Of a DNA stretch of 8,420 nucleotides, positions 1 to 5,236 are shown one piece after another (position 1 is the stretch's first letter; the number at the start of each line of letters is the position of its first letter). The stretch comes from Acidobacteriota bacterium. Lineage in GTDB: Bacteria; Acidobacteriota; Terriglobia; Terriglobales; Acidobacteriaceae. A program made the position numbers and the translations under genes. The stretch is from NCBI GenBank assembly GCA_021811745.1, contig JAJZNH010000144.1:1-8420 (forward strand), in the 5' to 3' direction. The notes under the pieces are model-generated. The model saw only the letters and a program-made list of their open reading frames with translations. It did no database searches and was not told the DNA's origin.

Positions 1-3
1 GAG

Positions 4-31
4 AGCTGACTGCTAGCAGCTGAAAGCTCGG
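4..31 (+). repeat. Forward heptamer array upstream of the terminator
   Basis: Four consecutive 7-nt units are visible: AGCTGAC, TGCTAGC, AGCTGAA, AGCTCGG. They match in sequence and orientation the array at 1448-1481 that precedes the next gene. By analogy with the other spacers this is the forward arm of a spacer whose reverse arm lies before the window. The units are seen directly; the assignment as half of an inverted pair is inferred. Confidence 0.55.
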
Positions 32-40
32 AAAGAAACA

Positions 41-79
41 GGCACTGCCCTTTTGGGGCCGTGCCTTTTTTGTTTTTTT
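41..79 (+). terminator. Rho-independent terminator upstream of portal
   Basis: GGCAC (41-45) pairs with GTGCC (61-65), and inside it GCCC (47-50) pairs with GGGC (56-59), leaving a short T-rich loop and one T/C mismatch. A run of T interrupted by a single G follows directly (66-79). This is the standard stem plus U-tract layout. It would end or attenuate transcripts entering from the upstream gene. The portal gene and those after it would then need a promoter downstream of it or readthrough. I see no convincing promoter between 80 and 107. Confidence 0.8.
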
Positions 80-95
80 GAGGCAGCGGAGAGCG

Positions 96-102
96 AGGAA
101 GG
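96..102 (+). promoter_or_regulatory. Ribosome binding site for the GTG start at 108
   Basis: AGGAAGG sits 5 nt upstream of GTG 108 and is the best Shine-Dalgarno match near the portal start. The competing ATG at 219 has only AGGA at 207-210, 8 nt upstream. The TTG at 78 lies inside the terminator T-tract and has no purine-rich site before it. Confidence 0.5.
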
Positions 103-107
103 TGCGC

Positions 108-1352
108 GTGAGGGTAGGGGAGCAGTTGCGGGAAATTTGGAGGCAGGCCCGCCACGGCGGCGAGGCGAGGCGCGTGGAGCTGGCGGCCGCAGCGGAGGTG
201 GAGCGCAGGACGCTGGCGATGCCCGCCATCTTGAGCCCGGTGCATTTTCCAACGCGGCATTTGCCCAAGCCTAGCCCCGCGAACCTGCGCCGATTCGCGG
301 AGACGCCGCTGGTGCGGCGGGCGATCAATGTGATCAAGGACCGCATCGCAGCCATGGATTGGCAGGTGCGGGTGCGGCGTGGGGTGTTGCCGGACGACGT
401 GGCCTTTCTCGTGCGGAAGCAGCGCGCGCTATGGAGGACACTCGAAGAGCCGAACCCAGCCGACAGTTTTCGTACGCTGATCGAGCAGGCCATCGAAGAC
501 GCGCTGACGGGCGGCTTCGGGGCCATCGAGATGGAGCCAACGGGCGATCCGGAGCGGCCGGCGATGCTATGGCCGGTAGACGGGGCCTCGATCCGCATCA
601 ACGCCAAGTGGAACGGAGAGGAAGACTCGCCGCGTTACGCGCAGCAGATGCCGGGGCAGCTCGAATCGGCCGCTGTGGAGCTACGCGACAACCAGTTGAT
701 GTACATCCGCATGAATCCGCGTAGCTTCACGCCCTTCGGTCTGGGGCCTCTGGAGGTAGCCTTCGAGACCGTGAACCAGTTCCTGAGTGCGCACCGCTTC
801 GCGGGCAAGCTGGCAGCCAACTCCGTGGCCCAGTACGCGCTGTGGCTGAACGAGGCCACACCTGCGCAACACGACCGGCTGATCCGCTGGTGGCAGGACG
901 AGATCGAGGGCACGGGAAGGGTGCCGCTGCTCTCGACCGCGCAGAAGCCGGAGGTGCTTCGGTTTGCGCAGGGAACGGACGCAGATCTGCGCCTGGCCTG
1001 GCAGGAGTTTTTGATCCGCATGGTGGCCAACGCCTTTGGCCTACCACCGCTGATGCTGGGCCTGGAGGCGGATGTGAACCAGTCGACGGCCTCGGAGATG
1101 GCCGATGAGGCCTTCCGTGGTGCGATCTCGCCGCTGGCCATGTTGCTGGCTGGGCATATCACACGCGATCTCTTTGCGAAGTGCATCGGGTGGCGGGAGT
1201 TCGAGTTTGTCTTCAACGAGTTGAGCGCGCGCGACGAACAGACGGAGTTGCAGGTGCAGGTGCAACTGCTCCAGGCAGGTGTACTGACGGTGAACGAGGT
1301 GCGCGCGATGCGGGGATTGGGGCCGCTGGAGGCGGCAGGGCTGAGGATTTAG
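108..1352 (+). CDS. Phage portal protein (HK97-like family)
   Basis: Predicted portal: the dodecameric ring at one capsid vertex through which DNA enters and leaves, and to which terminase and the head-tail connector bind. From GTG 108 it has 414 residues, within the usual range of about 380-450. Family hallmarks seen: RRAINVIKDRIAAMDW (about 70-85), a central NSVAQYALWL/IRWWQDEIEGTGRVPLL block, FLIRMVANAFGLPPLMLGL (301-319), and a C-terminal GVLTVNEVRAMRGL (391-404) preceded by a helix rich in Q and L. The start is uncertain. GTG 108 has the best ribosome binding site, and the codons from there to 219 are G/C-ending like the rest. ATG 219 (377 aa) is a conservative alternative. A TTG at 78 extends the frame into the terminator. 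The gene stands alone between repeat-filled spacers. The family call is firm; the exact N-terminus is not. Confidence 0.88.
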   Translation: MRVGEQLREIWRQARHGGEARRVELAAAAEVERRTLAMPAILSPVHFPTRHLPKPSPANLRRFAETPLVRRAINVIKDRIAAMDWQVRVRRGVLPDDVAFLVRKQRALWRTLEEPNPADSFRTLIEQAIEDALTGGFGAIEMEPTGDPERPAMLWPVDGASIRINAKWNGEEDSPRYAQQMPGQLESAAVELRDNQLMYIRMNPRSFTPFGLGPLEVAFETVNQFLSAHRFAGKLAANSVAQYALWLNEATPAQHDRLIRWWQDEIEGTGRVPLLSTAQKPEVLRFAQGTDADLRLAWQEFLIRMVANAFGLPPLMLGLEADVNQSTASEMADEAFRGAISPLAMLLAGHITRDLFAKCIGWREFEFVFNELSARDEQTELQVQVQLLQAGVLTVNEVRAMRGLGPLEAAGLRI

Positions 1353-1371
1353 AGACTGACAAGCGAGCCGC

Positions 1372-1402
1372 CAGCCTCTCAGCTTTCAGCATACAGCTTT
1401 TT
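1372..1402 (+). repeat. Reverse heptamer array after portal
   Basis: CAGC recurs at 1372, 1380, 1387 and 1394, so the steps are 8, 7 and 7 nt. Read on the minus strand the units are AGCTGTA, TGCTGAA, AGCTGAG, the same family as at 1448-1481 but inverted. It starts 19 nt after the portal stop. Bases 1376-1390 form the left half of a perfect 15-bp inverted repeat. Confidence 0.75.
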
Positions 1403-1447
1403 CATGCGCCTGTGGGAGGCTGAGAAAGCGGTGCGCGGTGCAGTGCA

Positions 1448-1481
1448 GCTGAAAGCTGAGAGCTGACGGCTGAAAGCTGTC
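1448..1481 (+). repeat. Forward heptamer array before the protease-like gene
   Basis: GCTG recurs at 1448, 1455, 1462, 1469 and 1476, an exact 7-nt period over five units (GCTGAAA, GCTGAGA, GCTGACG, GCTGAAA, then GCTGTC). Bases 1448-1462 are the exact reverse complement of 1376-1390. The array ends 17 nt before the GGAG ribosome binding site (1499-1502) of the next gene. Confidence 0.8.
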
Positions 1482-1511
1482 TTTTTGCAAAGCAAAGCGG
1501 AGCAAATAAGC

Positions 1512-2012
1512 ATGCGATTGGAAGCGATGGCGGTAAGGATTCCTCACGTCGAAGGGCACCCCAACCGAGTGCCGTTCGAGGGTGTATTGACGGTGGTGAA
1601 CGAAGCCAGCGACAGAGCGCCGGCGGGGGCACGTGGGCATCGTGTGATGCTGATGCGCGCGGCAGCGGAGAAGGCGCTGCCTTCGCTGCTGGGCATGGCG
1701 GTGGACTACAGGCCGGGATGGGACGGTCACGATGCGCGACGCAAGATCGGCCTGGTGACAGAGGCCGACGTGATTGGACAGCGGCTCATGGTGCGCGGCT
1801 ATCTCTATGCGCGGGACTTTCCCGAGGTAGCTGCGGCGATCCAGGCACACGCACCCGAGGCGCTGGGGATGAGCTATGAGCTGGCCGACGCGCGCGTTGA
1901 GGATATGCGCGCCGAGGTGTGGAAGCTGACCCACGTGACGTTTACCGGCGCGGCCATTCTGCTGCGGGAAAAGGCGGCGTACCGGGCGACCAGCTTTCGC
2001 GTGGCAAGTTAA
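1512..2012 (+). CDS. Prohead protease-like protein (HK97 / S78-type), small
   Basis: 166 residues from ATG 1512, which has GGAG at 1499-1502, 9 nt upstream. An upstream TTG at 1485 in the same frame is weaker. Position between portal and scaffold/capsid is where HK97-type phages encode the serine protease that cleaves scaffold during maturation. Consistent sequence features are a His in a DGHDARRKIG segment (H73), followed by a glycine-rich beta region, and a Ser in LGMSYEL (S121). The C-terminal VWKLTHVTFTGAAILLREKAAY resembles the end of the fold, where the family usually reads like EISLV-PAN-A. H73 and S121 are candidate catalytic residues by analogy; the third member is not clear. Length is at the short end of the family. 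It could be a divergent or inactive relative. Confidence 0.6.
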   Translation: MRLEAMAVRIPHVEGHPNRVPFEGVLTVVNEASDRAPAGARGHRVMLMRAAAEKALPSLLGMAVDYRPGWDGHDARRKIGLVTEADVIGQRLMVRGYLYARDFPEVAAAIQAHAPEALGMSYELADARVEDMRAEVWKLTHVTFTGAAILLREKAAYRATSFRVAS

Positions 2013-2068
2013 GAGCCAGCGAGTTAGTGGGTCATGGAGTCAGCAAGACGGCAAGCAGTTGGCAGCTG
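2013..2068 (+). repeat. Reverse octamer array after the protease-like gene
   Basis: Starting at the base after the TAA, the sequence divides into 8-nt units: GAGCCAGC, GAGTTAGT, then GGGTCATG and GAGTCAGC, followed by the weaker AAGACGGC and AAGCAGTT. They are degenerate copies of GAGTTAGC, the reverse complement of the GCTAACTC unit at 2261-2308. This is the only spacer with a period of 8. Bases 2019-2045 pair with 2260-2286. Confidence 0.65.
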
Positions 2069-2260
2069 CGCCTATGTCTTCTAACAAGAAACAGGGGCGC
2101 AAGGAGTCTAGGCCGGCCTCTGGCCGCAAAACAGGGTGCGGTTCCCTGAGGGTCTCAGGTAGCGCGCCCAGCTTGATCCTTTGTCGGTCAGAAAAGCCGG
2201 CGAGGGACTGTTACCAGACCAACTTCGCTGGGGAAGATAACCAAGGAAGCGGCGATCTAT
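2069..2260. other. Hairpin-rich centre of the longest spacer
   Basis: No convincing gene lies here. The segment is enclosed by the 27-nt inverted arms at 2019-2045 and 2260-2286. Inside are a 10-bp perfect palindrome AGGCCGGCCT (2110-2119), and a longer stem in which GGGTGC (2134-2139) pairs with GCGCCC (2164-2169, one G-U) and CCTGA (2144-2148) pairs with TCAGG (2155-2159) around a 6-nt loop. AAACAGGG occurs twice (2089-2096, 2129-2136). A structured RNA is possible, but I could not match it to a known riboswitch, tRNA or intron. Confidence 0.35.
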
Positions 2261-2308
2261 GCTGACTCGATGGCTAGCTAACTCGCCGACTTGCTAACTT
2301 GTTGGCCA
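2261..2308 (+). repeat. Forward octamer array before the scaffold-like gene
   Basis: Six 8-nt units in register: GCTGACTC, GATGGCTA, then GCTAACTC, GCCGACTT, then GCTAACTT, GTTGGCCA. The core GCTAACTY is the reverse complement of the unit at 2013-2068. It ends 20 nt before the AAAGGAG site (2329-2335) that serves the ATG at 2340. Confidence 0.7.
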
Positions 2309-2339
2309 CTTATCGTTGTTTACTCATGAAAGGAGCGGC

Positions 2340-2747
2340 ATGGAAAAAGACGAGCAAGCGATTGTCGAGCGGTTGGAAGCCGCGACCACTTTGCTGGAGA
2401 GGACATTGAACCGGCTGGAAGAGCGGGCCTCCTCGGCGACTGTACTGACCGGGGAAGTGGAAAAGATCTCGGCTACCGTGGAGCAGACCCGGCGGGAGGC
2501 GGAGCTGGCGGAGAGGTTGGCGGCAGCCGAGCGGGAACTGGCCCAGGTAAGGGCAGCATCGGCGCAGAACGTGCTGACCCCGCTGCGGCGGACAATGCCC
2601 GCTGCCACCGCCGAAATGCTGGCCAAGCACGGCATCGGCGACGGACCGGTGGACGTGCGCACGCTCGATGCAGCGCTGGCCGGCTTGAGCCTGGAACAGC
2701 GGATTGCGGTAAAGACACAACTGCTGCGGGCAGGCGCGATTTCGTAA
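2340..2747 (+). CDS. Small coiled-coil protein, probable capsid scaffold
   Basis: 135 residues from ATG 2340. The start is supported by AAAGGAG at 2329-2335, a close 4-nt spacing; an upstream TTG at 2316 in the same frame has no such site. Residues 2-75 are highly charged and helical, with heptad-like Leu/Ala spacing (IVERLEAATTLLERTLNRL, then AELAERLAAAERELAQV), as expected for a coiled coil. The C-terminal half is a small globular or helical domain ending LDAALAGLSLEQRIAVKTQL. No signal peptide or membrane segment is seen. Its place just before a capsid protein that has no long N-terminal scaffold-like region suggests it is the separate scaffold. Scaffolds are poorly conserved in sequence, so the call rests on position, size and composition. 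Confidence 0.5.
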   Translation: MEKDEQAIVERLEAATTLLERTLNRLEERASSATVLTGEVEKISATVEQTRREAELAERLAAAERELAQVRAASAQNVLTPLRRTMPAATAEMLAKHGIGDGPVDVRTLDAALAGLSLEQRIAVKTQLLRAGAIS

Positions 2748-2751
2748 AAGA

Positions 2752-2779
2752 AGTTGTCCGCGATCAGTGGCTAGTTTTG
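2752..2779 (+). repeat. Reverse heptamer array after the scaffold-like gene
   Basis: Four 7-nt units in register, beginning 4 nt after the stop: AGTTGTC, CGCGATC, then AGTGGCT, AGTTTTG. They are degenerate copies of the reverse complement of the units at 2826-2857. Bases 2760-2775 match the reverse complement of 2826-2841 at 12 of 16 positions. Confidence 0.6.
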
Positions 2780-2825
2780 CCGGCCTCTGCTTCTTCTCAA
2801 CGGAGAACTCAACTTGCAGCTCGTC

Positions 2826-2857
2826 ACTGACAACTGATCACAGATTACTGACCACTA
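2826..2857 (+). repeat. Forward heptamer array before the capsid gene
   Basis: Units ACTGACA, ACTGATC, then ACAGATT, ACTGACC, and a partial ACTA run in exact 7-nt register. The array ends 9 nt before the purine-rich ribosome binding site at 2867-2877. Confidence 0.7.
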
Positions 2858-2866
2858 CGGCCCCAT

Positions 2867-2877
2867 GGAGGGGGTGA
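2867..2877 (+). promoter_or_regulatory. Ribosome binding site that fixes the capsid start at 2886
   Basis: GGAGGGGGTGA ends 8 nt before ATG 2886. The in-frame ATG at 2865 would place this site inside the coding region and has no Shine-Dalgarno sequence of its own. The long purine stretch fits a gene needing high expression. Confidence 0.65.
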
Positions 2878-2885
2878 AAAAGCAT

Positions 2886-3854
2886 ATGAACGCAACCTTT
2901 GCAGACATTCACGCGGCAGCGGACTACATCGGGCCGGGCGCTATCGAAGTTCCGCTCTATCAGACTGAGATTTTCGACATTTGCCGGCGCTCAAGCCCTT
3001 TTGGGCAGCGCATCAAGCAGGTTCCGGCGACCGGCCATCCCTCGCGCTTCTTTGAGGAAACGGCGATCCCCAATCCGGGCACCGCCGGCTTTGTGAACCC
3101 GCGCAGCATCACTCCTCCGGTGGTAAGCCCCACCCGCGTGGAGATGAGCGTGCCGCTGCAGGCCATTGTGGCCCAGATCAACTACAACCTCTTCGACATC
3201 GAGCTGGGCGATCAGCAGAAACAGTTCGCCTATCTCCAGGCCAAGGACCTGGTGGACACGGTAAGTGGCGTGATGGTGACGCACGACGTGGCGCTCTGGA
3301 ATGGCAACGATACTAGCTTGAGCGCGCCCACGACTACGCAGTACATGGGTGCCATCGCCCAGATCGTGGCCGGCGGCAACACGGTGACCATTGGCGCCAC
3401 GGCCTCGATCGTGGACGGGATCAAGTCGGCAGTGGCGCAGATGGTGGCTAACACCGGCTACTACGTGCGCCCTACGGCCATCTACGCCAACCCGGTGCTG
3501 CTGGACCTGATCGACCGGGAGATGAAGACCGAGTTTAACGTGGTTCTGAATACGGATAACATCACGGGCGGCGTGCGTGTGAAGATGCTTTCCACGCAGG
3601 CAGGCGACCTGCCGCTGATTCCCGACTGGAGCGTGAGTTACACGGGCGTTCCAGGTTCGGGCAACGCGGTCTTACCGGCCTATATCGTCACCGAGGACCT
3701 GATTGAGTATCACTGGCTCGGCGACCCTACGCCGCGCGTCTTCCAGTTGGGCCTGCCGAACTCGATGACCTACCAGTATGTCGCCATCAAATTTGGCGCG
3801 GTCGTAGTGAAAGGCGCCAACTTTGCTCATTATCAGGTTCTGGTTGACCGGTAA
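2886..3854 (+). CDS. Major capsid protein (HK97-like fold)
   Basis: 322 residues from ATG 2886. Predicted main building block of the icosahedral head. The N-terminal part (IGPGAIEVPLYQTEIFDICR) is followed by a beta-rich stretch with a flexible loop containing NPRSITPPVVSPTRVEM, the usual place of the E-loop. Then comes a long helix (LGDQQKQFAYLQAKDLVDTVSGVMVTHDVALWNG) of the kind seen as the spine helix of HK97-fold capsids. A P-domain-like helix and strand region with a Tyr/Pro-rich turn (YYVRPTAIYANPVLLDLI) comes next. The end is a beta-rich segment near MTYQYVAIKFGAVVVKG. It lacks a long charged N-terminal delta domain, consistent with a separate scaffold encoded upstream. Fold assignment comes from pattern and position. 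Confidence 0.78.
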   Translation: MNATFADIHAAADYIGPGAIEVPLYQTEIFDICRRSSPFGQRIKQVPATGHPSRFFEETAIPNPGTAGFVNPRSITPPVVSPTRVEMSVPLQAIVAQINYNLFDIELGDQQKQFAYLQAKDLVDTVSGVMVTHDVALWNGNDTSLSAPTTTQYMGAIAQIVAGGNTVTIGATASIVDGIKSAVAQMVANTGYYVRPTAIYANPVLLDLIDREMKTEFNVVLNTDNITGGVRVKMLSTQAGDLPLIPDWSVSYTGVPGSGNAVLPAYIVTEDLIEYHWLGDPTPRVFQLGLPNSMTYQYVAIKFGAVVVKGANFAHYQVLVDR

Positions 3855-3865
3855 GAACGAGAGTC

Positions 3866-3885
3866 GTCAGTGGTCAGTGTCAGTG
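3866..3885 (+). repeat. Reverse heptamer array after the capsid gene
   Basis: GTCAGTG (3866-3872), GTCAGT (3873-3878, one base short) and GTCAGTG (3879-3885) follow the capsid stop by 11 nt. They are inverted relative to CTGAC-type units at 3940-3967. Behind them GTGCTT (3890-3895) can pair with AAGCAC (3908-3913), a small hairpin in the spacer centre. Confidence 0.65.
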
Positions 3886-3939
3886 AGCGGTGCTTCGGCT
3901 TCAGCAAAAGCACTGAAAGTTGCTGGAGCCGTGAGCTGG

Positions 3940-3967
3940 CTGACAACTGATAACTGATGAATGATAA
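3940..3967 (+). repeat. Forward heptamer array before the connector gene
   Basis: CTGACAA, CTGATAA, then CTGATGA and ATGATAA start at 3940, 3947, 3954 and 3961, an exact 7-nt period. The last unit contains the in-frame ATG at 3961, which argues that this ATG is part of the repeat and not the true start of the next gene. Confidence 0.7.
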
Positions 3968-3972
3968 CTCTG

Positions 3973-3978
3973 AGAGGA
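3973..3978 (+). promoter_or_regulatory. Ribosome binding site that fixes the connector start at 3985
   Basis: AGAGGA lies 6 nt before ATG 3985. The earlier ATG at 3961 sits in the repeat array without a purine-rich site in front. Confidence 0.6.
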
Positions 3979-3984
3979 CACGAG

Positions 3985-4608
3985 ATGGCGTATCTCGAAC
4001 CAGCAGATTACCCGAACTACGGACTGCCGGCAGGGACGACGGCGGACTGGATTACGGCGGCCTCAGCCCTGATCAACAGTTACTGCCGGCGCCCGGATCT
4101 GAACATCATTCAGTACACCGAGCGCGTGCGCATGACCGCTGGGGTGCAGACGGTGCTGCTGAGTTATCTGCCGCTGGCGCCGCTGGCGCCGGCCACCTCG
4201 CCGATCGTCAGCATCGAGGGGCGGTACGCAAAGCCCCGGCGCGGGGAGCTTCCCAACGAGCCTCTGGCCGAAATTGCTTGGGCGTTTTCACTGCCGGGGC
4301 AGTGGGCGGCGATCGATCCCACGACGGTGGATTACGATCCTGCCACGGGTGAGCTGACGTTGCCCTGGAATGTGCTGGGGCTCCCCTACAACGAAGTAAA
4401 GGCGACCTACACCGCGGGATTGGCGCTAATCGGCGATGACGTGAAATCGGCGTGCGCTCAGATTGTACGCAACGCTCAGGCGACGCCGGCGCTAAACGCC
4501 AGCAGAACCAAGATGGATACGATGTGGATGCAATATTTTTCAAGTTCGCTGGTAGACGAAACGGTGCAAGCCTGGCTGAATCCTTACGTGGCGAACAGGC
4601 TGGGGTGA
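3985..4608 (+). CDS. Head-tail connector / adaptor protein (gp6-like)
   Basis: 207 residues from ATG 3985. Predicted to bind below the portal as the first ring of the head-tail interface, the role of HK97 gp6 and SPP1 gp15. Seen: an N-terminal ADWITAASALINSYCRR helix, a middle beta-rich insertion (ERVRMTAGVQTVLLSYLPLAP, later DYDPATGELTLPW), then VKATYTAGLALIGDDVKSACAQIVRN. This ends with helices carrying VDETVQAWLNPY. A helix, beta insertion, and the motif YTAG followed by a helical bundle is the pattern of this family. A 9-nt tandem duplication (4171-4188) encodes the Pro-Leu-Ala repeats. It nearly abuts the next gene (3-nt gap), so the two are probably translated together. Confidence 0.7.
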   Translation: MAYLEPADYPNYGLPAGTTADWITAASALINSYCRRPDLNIIQYTERVRMTAGVQTVLLSYLPLAPLAPATSPIVSIEGRYAKPRRGELPNEPLAEIAWAFSLPGQWAAIDPTTVDYDPATGELTLPWNVLGLPYNEVKATYTAGLALIGDDVKSACAQIVRNAQATPALNASRTKMDTMWMQYFSSSLVDETVQAWLNPYVANRLG

Positions 4609-4611
4609 GCG

Positions 4612-5046
4612 ATGAGCGATACGGCGTCGCGCAACCCGGTGGGAGCGCCACAGATGCTGGCCGACGCGCTGCTGCGAAGCATGACGGGAACGACGGCTCT
4701 GCTGCGTGTGACGGGTGCAAACACGGACGGCAGCCAATCGGAAGTCGGGTTGGTGGCAACCACCTTTGCGGAGGTGCCAATCAGCCCAGTGGTGATGCGC
4801 AGGCTGCAACCCACTTGGCAGGAAGGTGGTCAGTCAAAGTGGGAGCTACTTGCGTCGGCCACCAGTGTGGAGCAGCAGGTGAACGCATTCGACCTGCCAT
4901 CAGCACAATCCCTCTTTGCCATGACGCTAGCAATTACTGTTGCGGGACAGGATTATCTGATCGAGTCTATCGCCTCCAACGAAGCCTTCGGACAGGTGTA
5001 TCTTTACCGGCTTCTATTGCGCGAAGCGCGGCAACAGGCGGTGTAG
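4612..5046 (+). CDS. Probable head-closure (stopper) or neck protein
   Basis: 144 residues from ATG 4612, three nucleotides after the preceding stop, with a GGGGTGAG purine stretch just upstream that overlaps the end of the previous gene. I do not recognise the family from sequence alone. The protein alternates beta strands (TALLRVTG, EVGLVATTFAEVPISPVVM, SKWELLASATSV) and ends with AMTLAITVAGQDYLIESI and GQVYLYRLLLREA. A late GxxYxI strand followed by a closing strand is reminiscent of the beta-barrel head-closure proteins (SPP1 gp16 type). Position between the connector and a tail-terminator-like gene supports this. No signal peptide or membrane helix is seen. Confidence 0.45.
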   Translation: MSDTASRNPVGAPQMLADALLRSMTGTTALLRVTGANTDGSQSEVGLVATTFAEVPISPVVMRRLQPTWQEGGQSKWELLASATSVEQQVNAFDLPSAQSLFAMTLAITVAGQDYLIESIASNEAFGQVYLYRLLLREARQQAV

Positions 5047-5050
5047 AGAT

Positions 5051-5085
5051 AGTTGTAAGTGATCAGTTGTCAGTAATCAGACATT
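5051..5085 (+). repeat. Reverse heptamer array after the closure gene
   Basis: AGTTGTA, AGTGATC, then AGTTGTC, AGTAATC and a weaker AGACATT run in exact 7-nt register, starting 4 nt after the stop. Read on the minus strand they are GATTACT, GACAACT, GATCACT, the same family as the arrays at 2826-2857 and 5162-5236. Confidence 0.75.
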
Positions 5086-5099
5086 TGCGTCGCGACGCA
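5086..5099. promoter_or_regulatory. 14-bp perfect palindrome
   Basis: TGCGTCGCGACGCA reads the same on both strands and lies directly after the reverse array, in the centre of a repeat spacer. It could be a binding site for a dimeric DNA-binding protein or the tip of the structure formed by the flanking inverted arrays. No T-tract follows, so it is not an intrinsic terminator. Confidence 0.45.
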
Positions 5100-5161
5100 G
5101 CATTTTGTACATCAACAGTCTCCCTTGAATAGGAAGACAAGCGCAGGTTGGCCGATCGACT

Positions 5162-5236
5162 GACCACTGACCACTGATTCCTGATTCCTGATTTCTGATT
5201 CCTGATTCCTGATTCCTGATTCCTGATTCCTGATTA
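5162..5236 (+). repeat. Forward heptamer tandem array (GATTCCT)
   Basis: Two copies of GACCACT (5162-5175) are followed by eight copies of GATTCCT, one of which is GATTTCT (5190-5196), and a partial GATTA (5232-5236). It is the longest and most uniform array in the window, so it is probably the youngest and the most prone to copy-number change. It ends 6 nt before the GGAG site (5243-5246) of the next gene. Confidence 0.9.

Noticed and set aside
635..1216. Long reverse-strand open frame inside the portal gene
   Set aside because: It is the antisense shadow of a well-supported portal gene in GC-rich DNA, with no ribosome binding site or recognisable protein pattern.
1386..1934. Reverse-strand open frame over the protease-like gene
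   Set aside because: It runs through the repeat spacer and opposite the coding frame; composition is Arg/His-rich as expected for antisense translation.
2130..2260. Riboswitch (cobalamin-like) in the spacer, prompted by GAGGGACTGTTACC
   Set aside because: The conserved B12 box and the rest of the core could not be found, and the downstream gene is a phage structural gene with no metabolic link.
2074..2265. Possible 63-residue small gene in the longest spacer
   Set aside because: ATG 2074 has no Shine-Dalgarno site, the protein has no recognisable features, and the frame ends inside the inverted octamer arm. The segment is better explained as structured non-coding sequence.
1353..3984. Sigma-70-type promoters in the spacers
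   Set aside because: I looked for -35/-10 pairs, for example around 2299-2327, and found only poor matches; nothing rises above chance.
4452..5132. Long + strand frame overlapping the connector and closure genes
   Set aside because: It overlaps two better-supported genes in another frame and ends in the repeat array; its Gly/Arg/Ser/Cys-rich content looks non-coding.
5162..5236. CRISPR array
   Set aside because: The units are 7 nt and directly adjacent with no unique spacers, so this is a simple tandem repeat.
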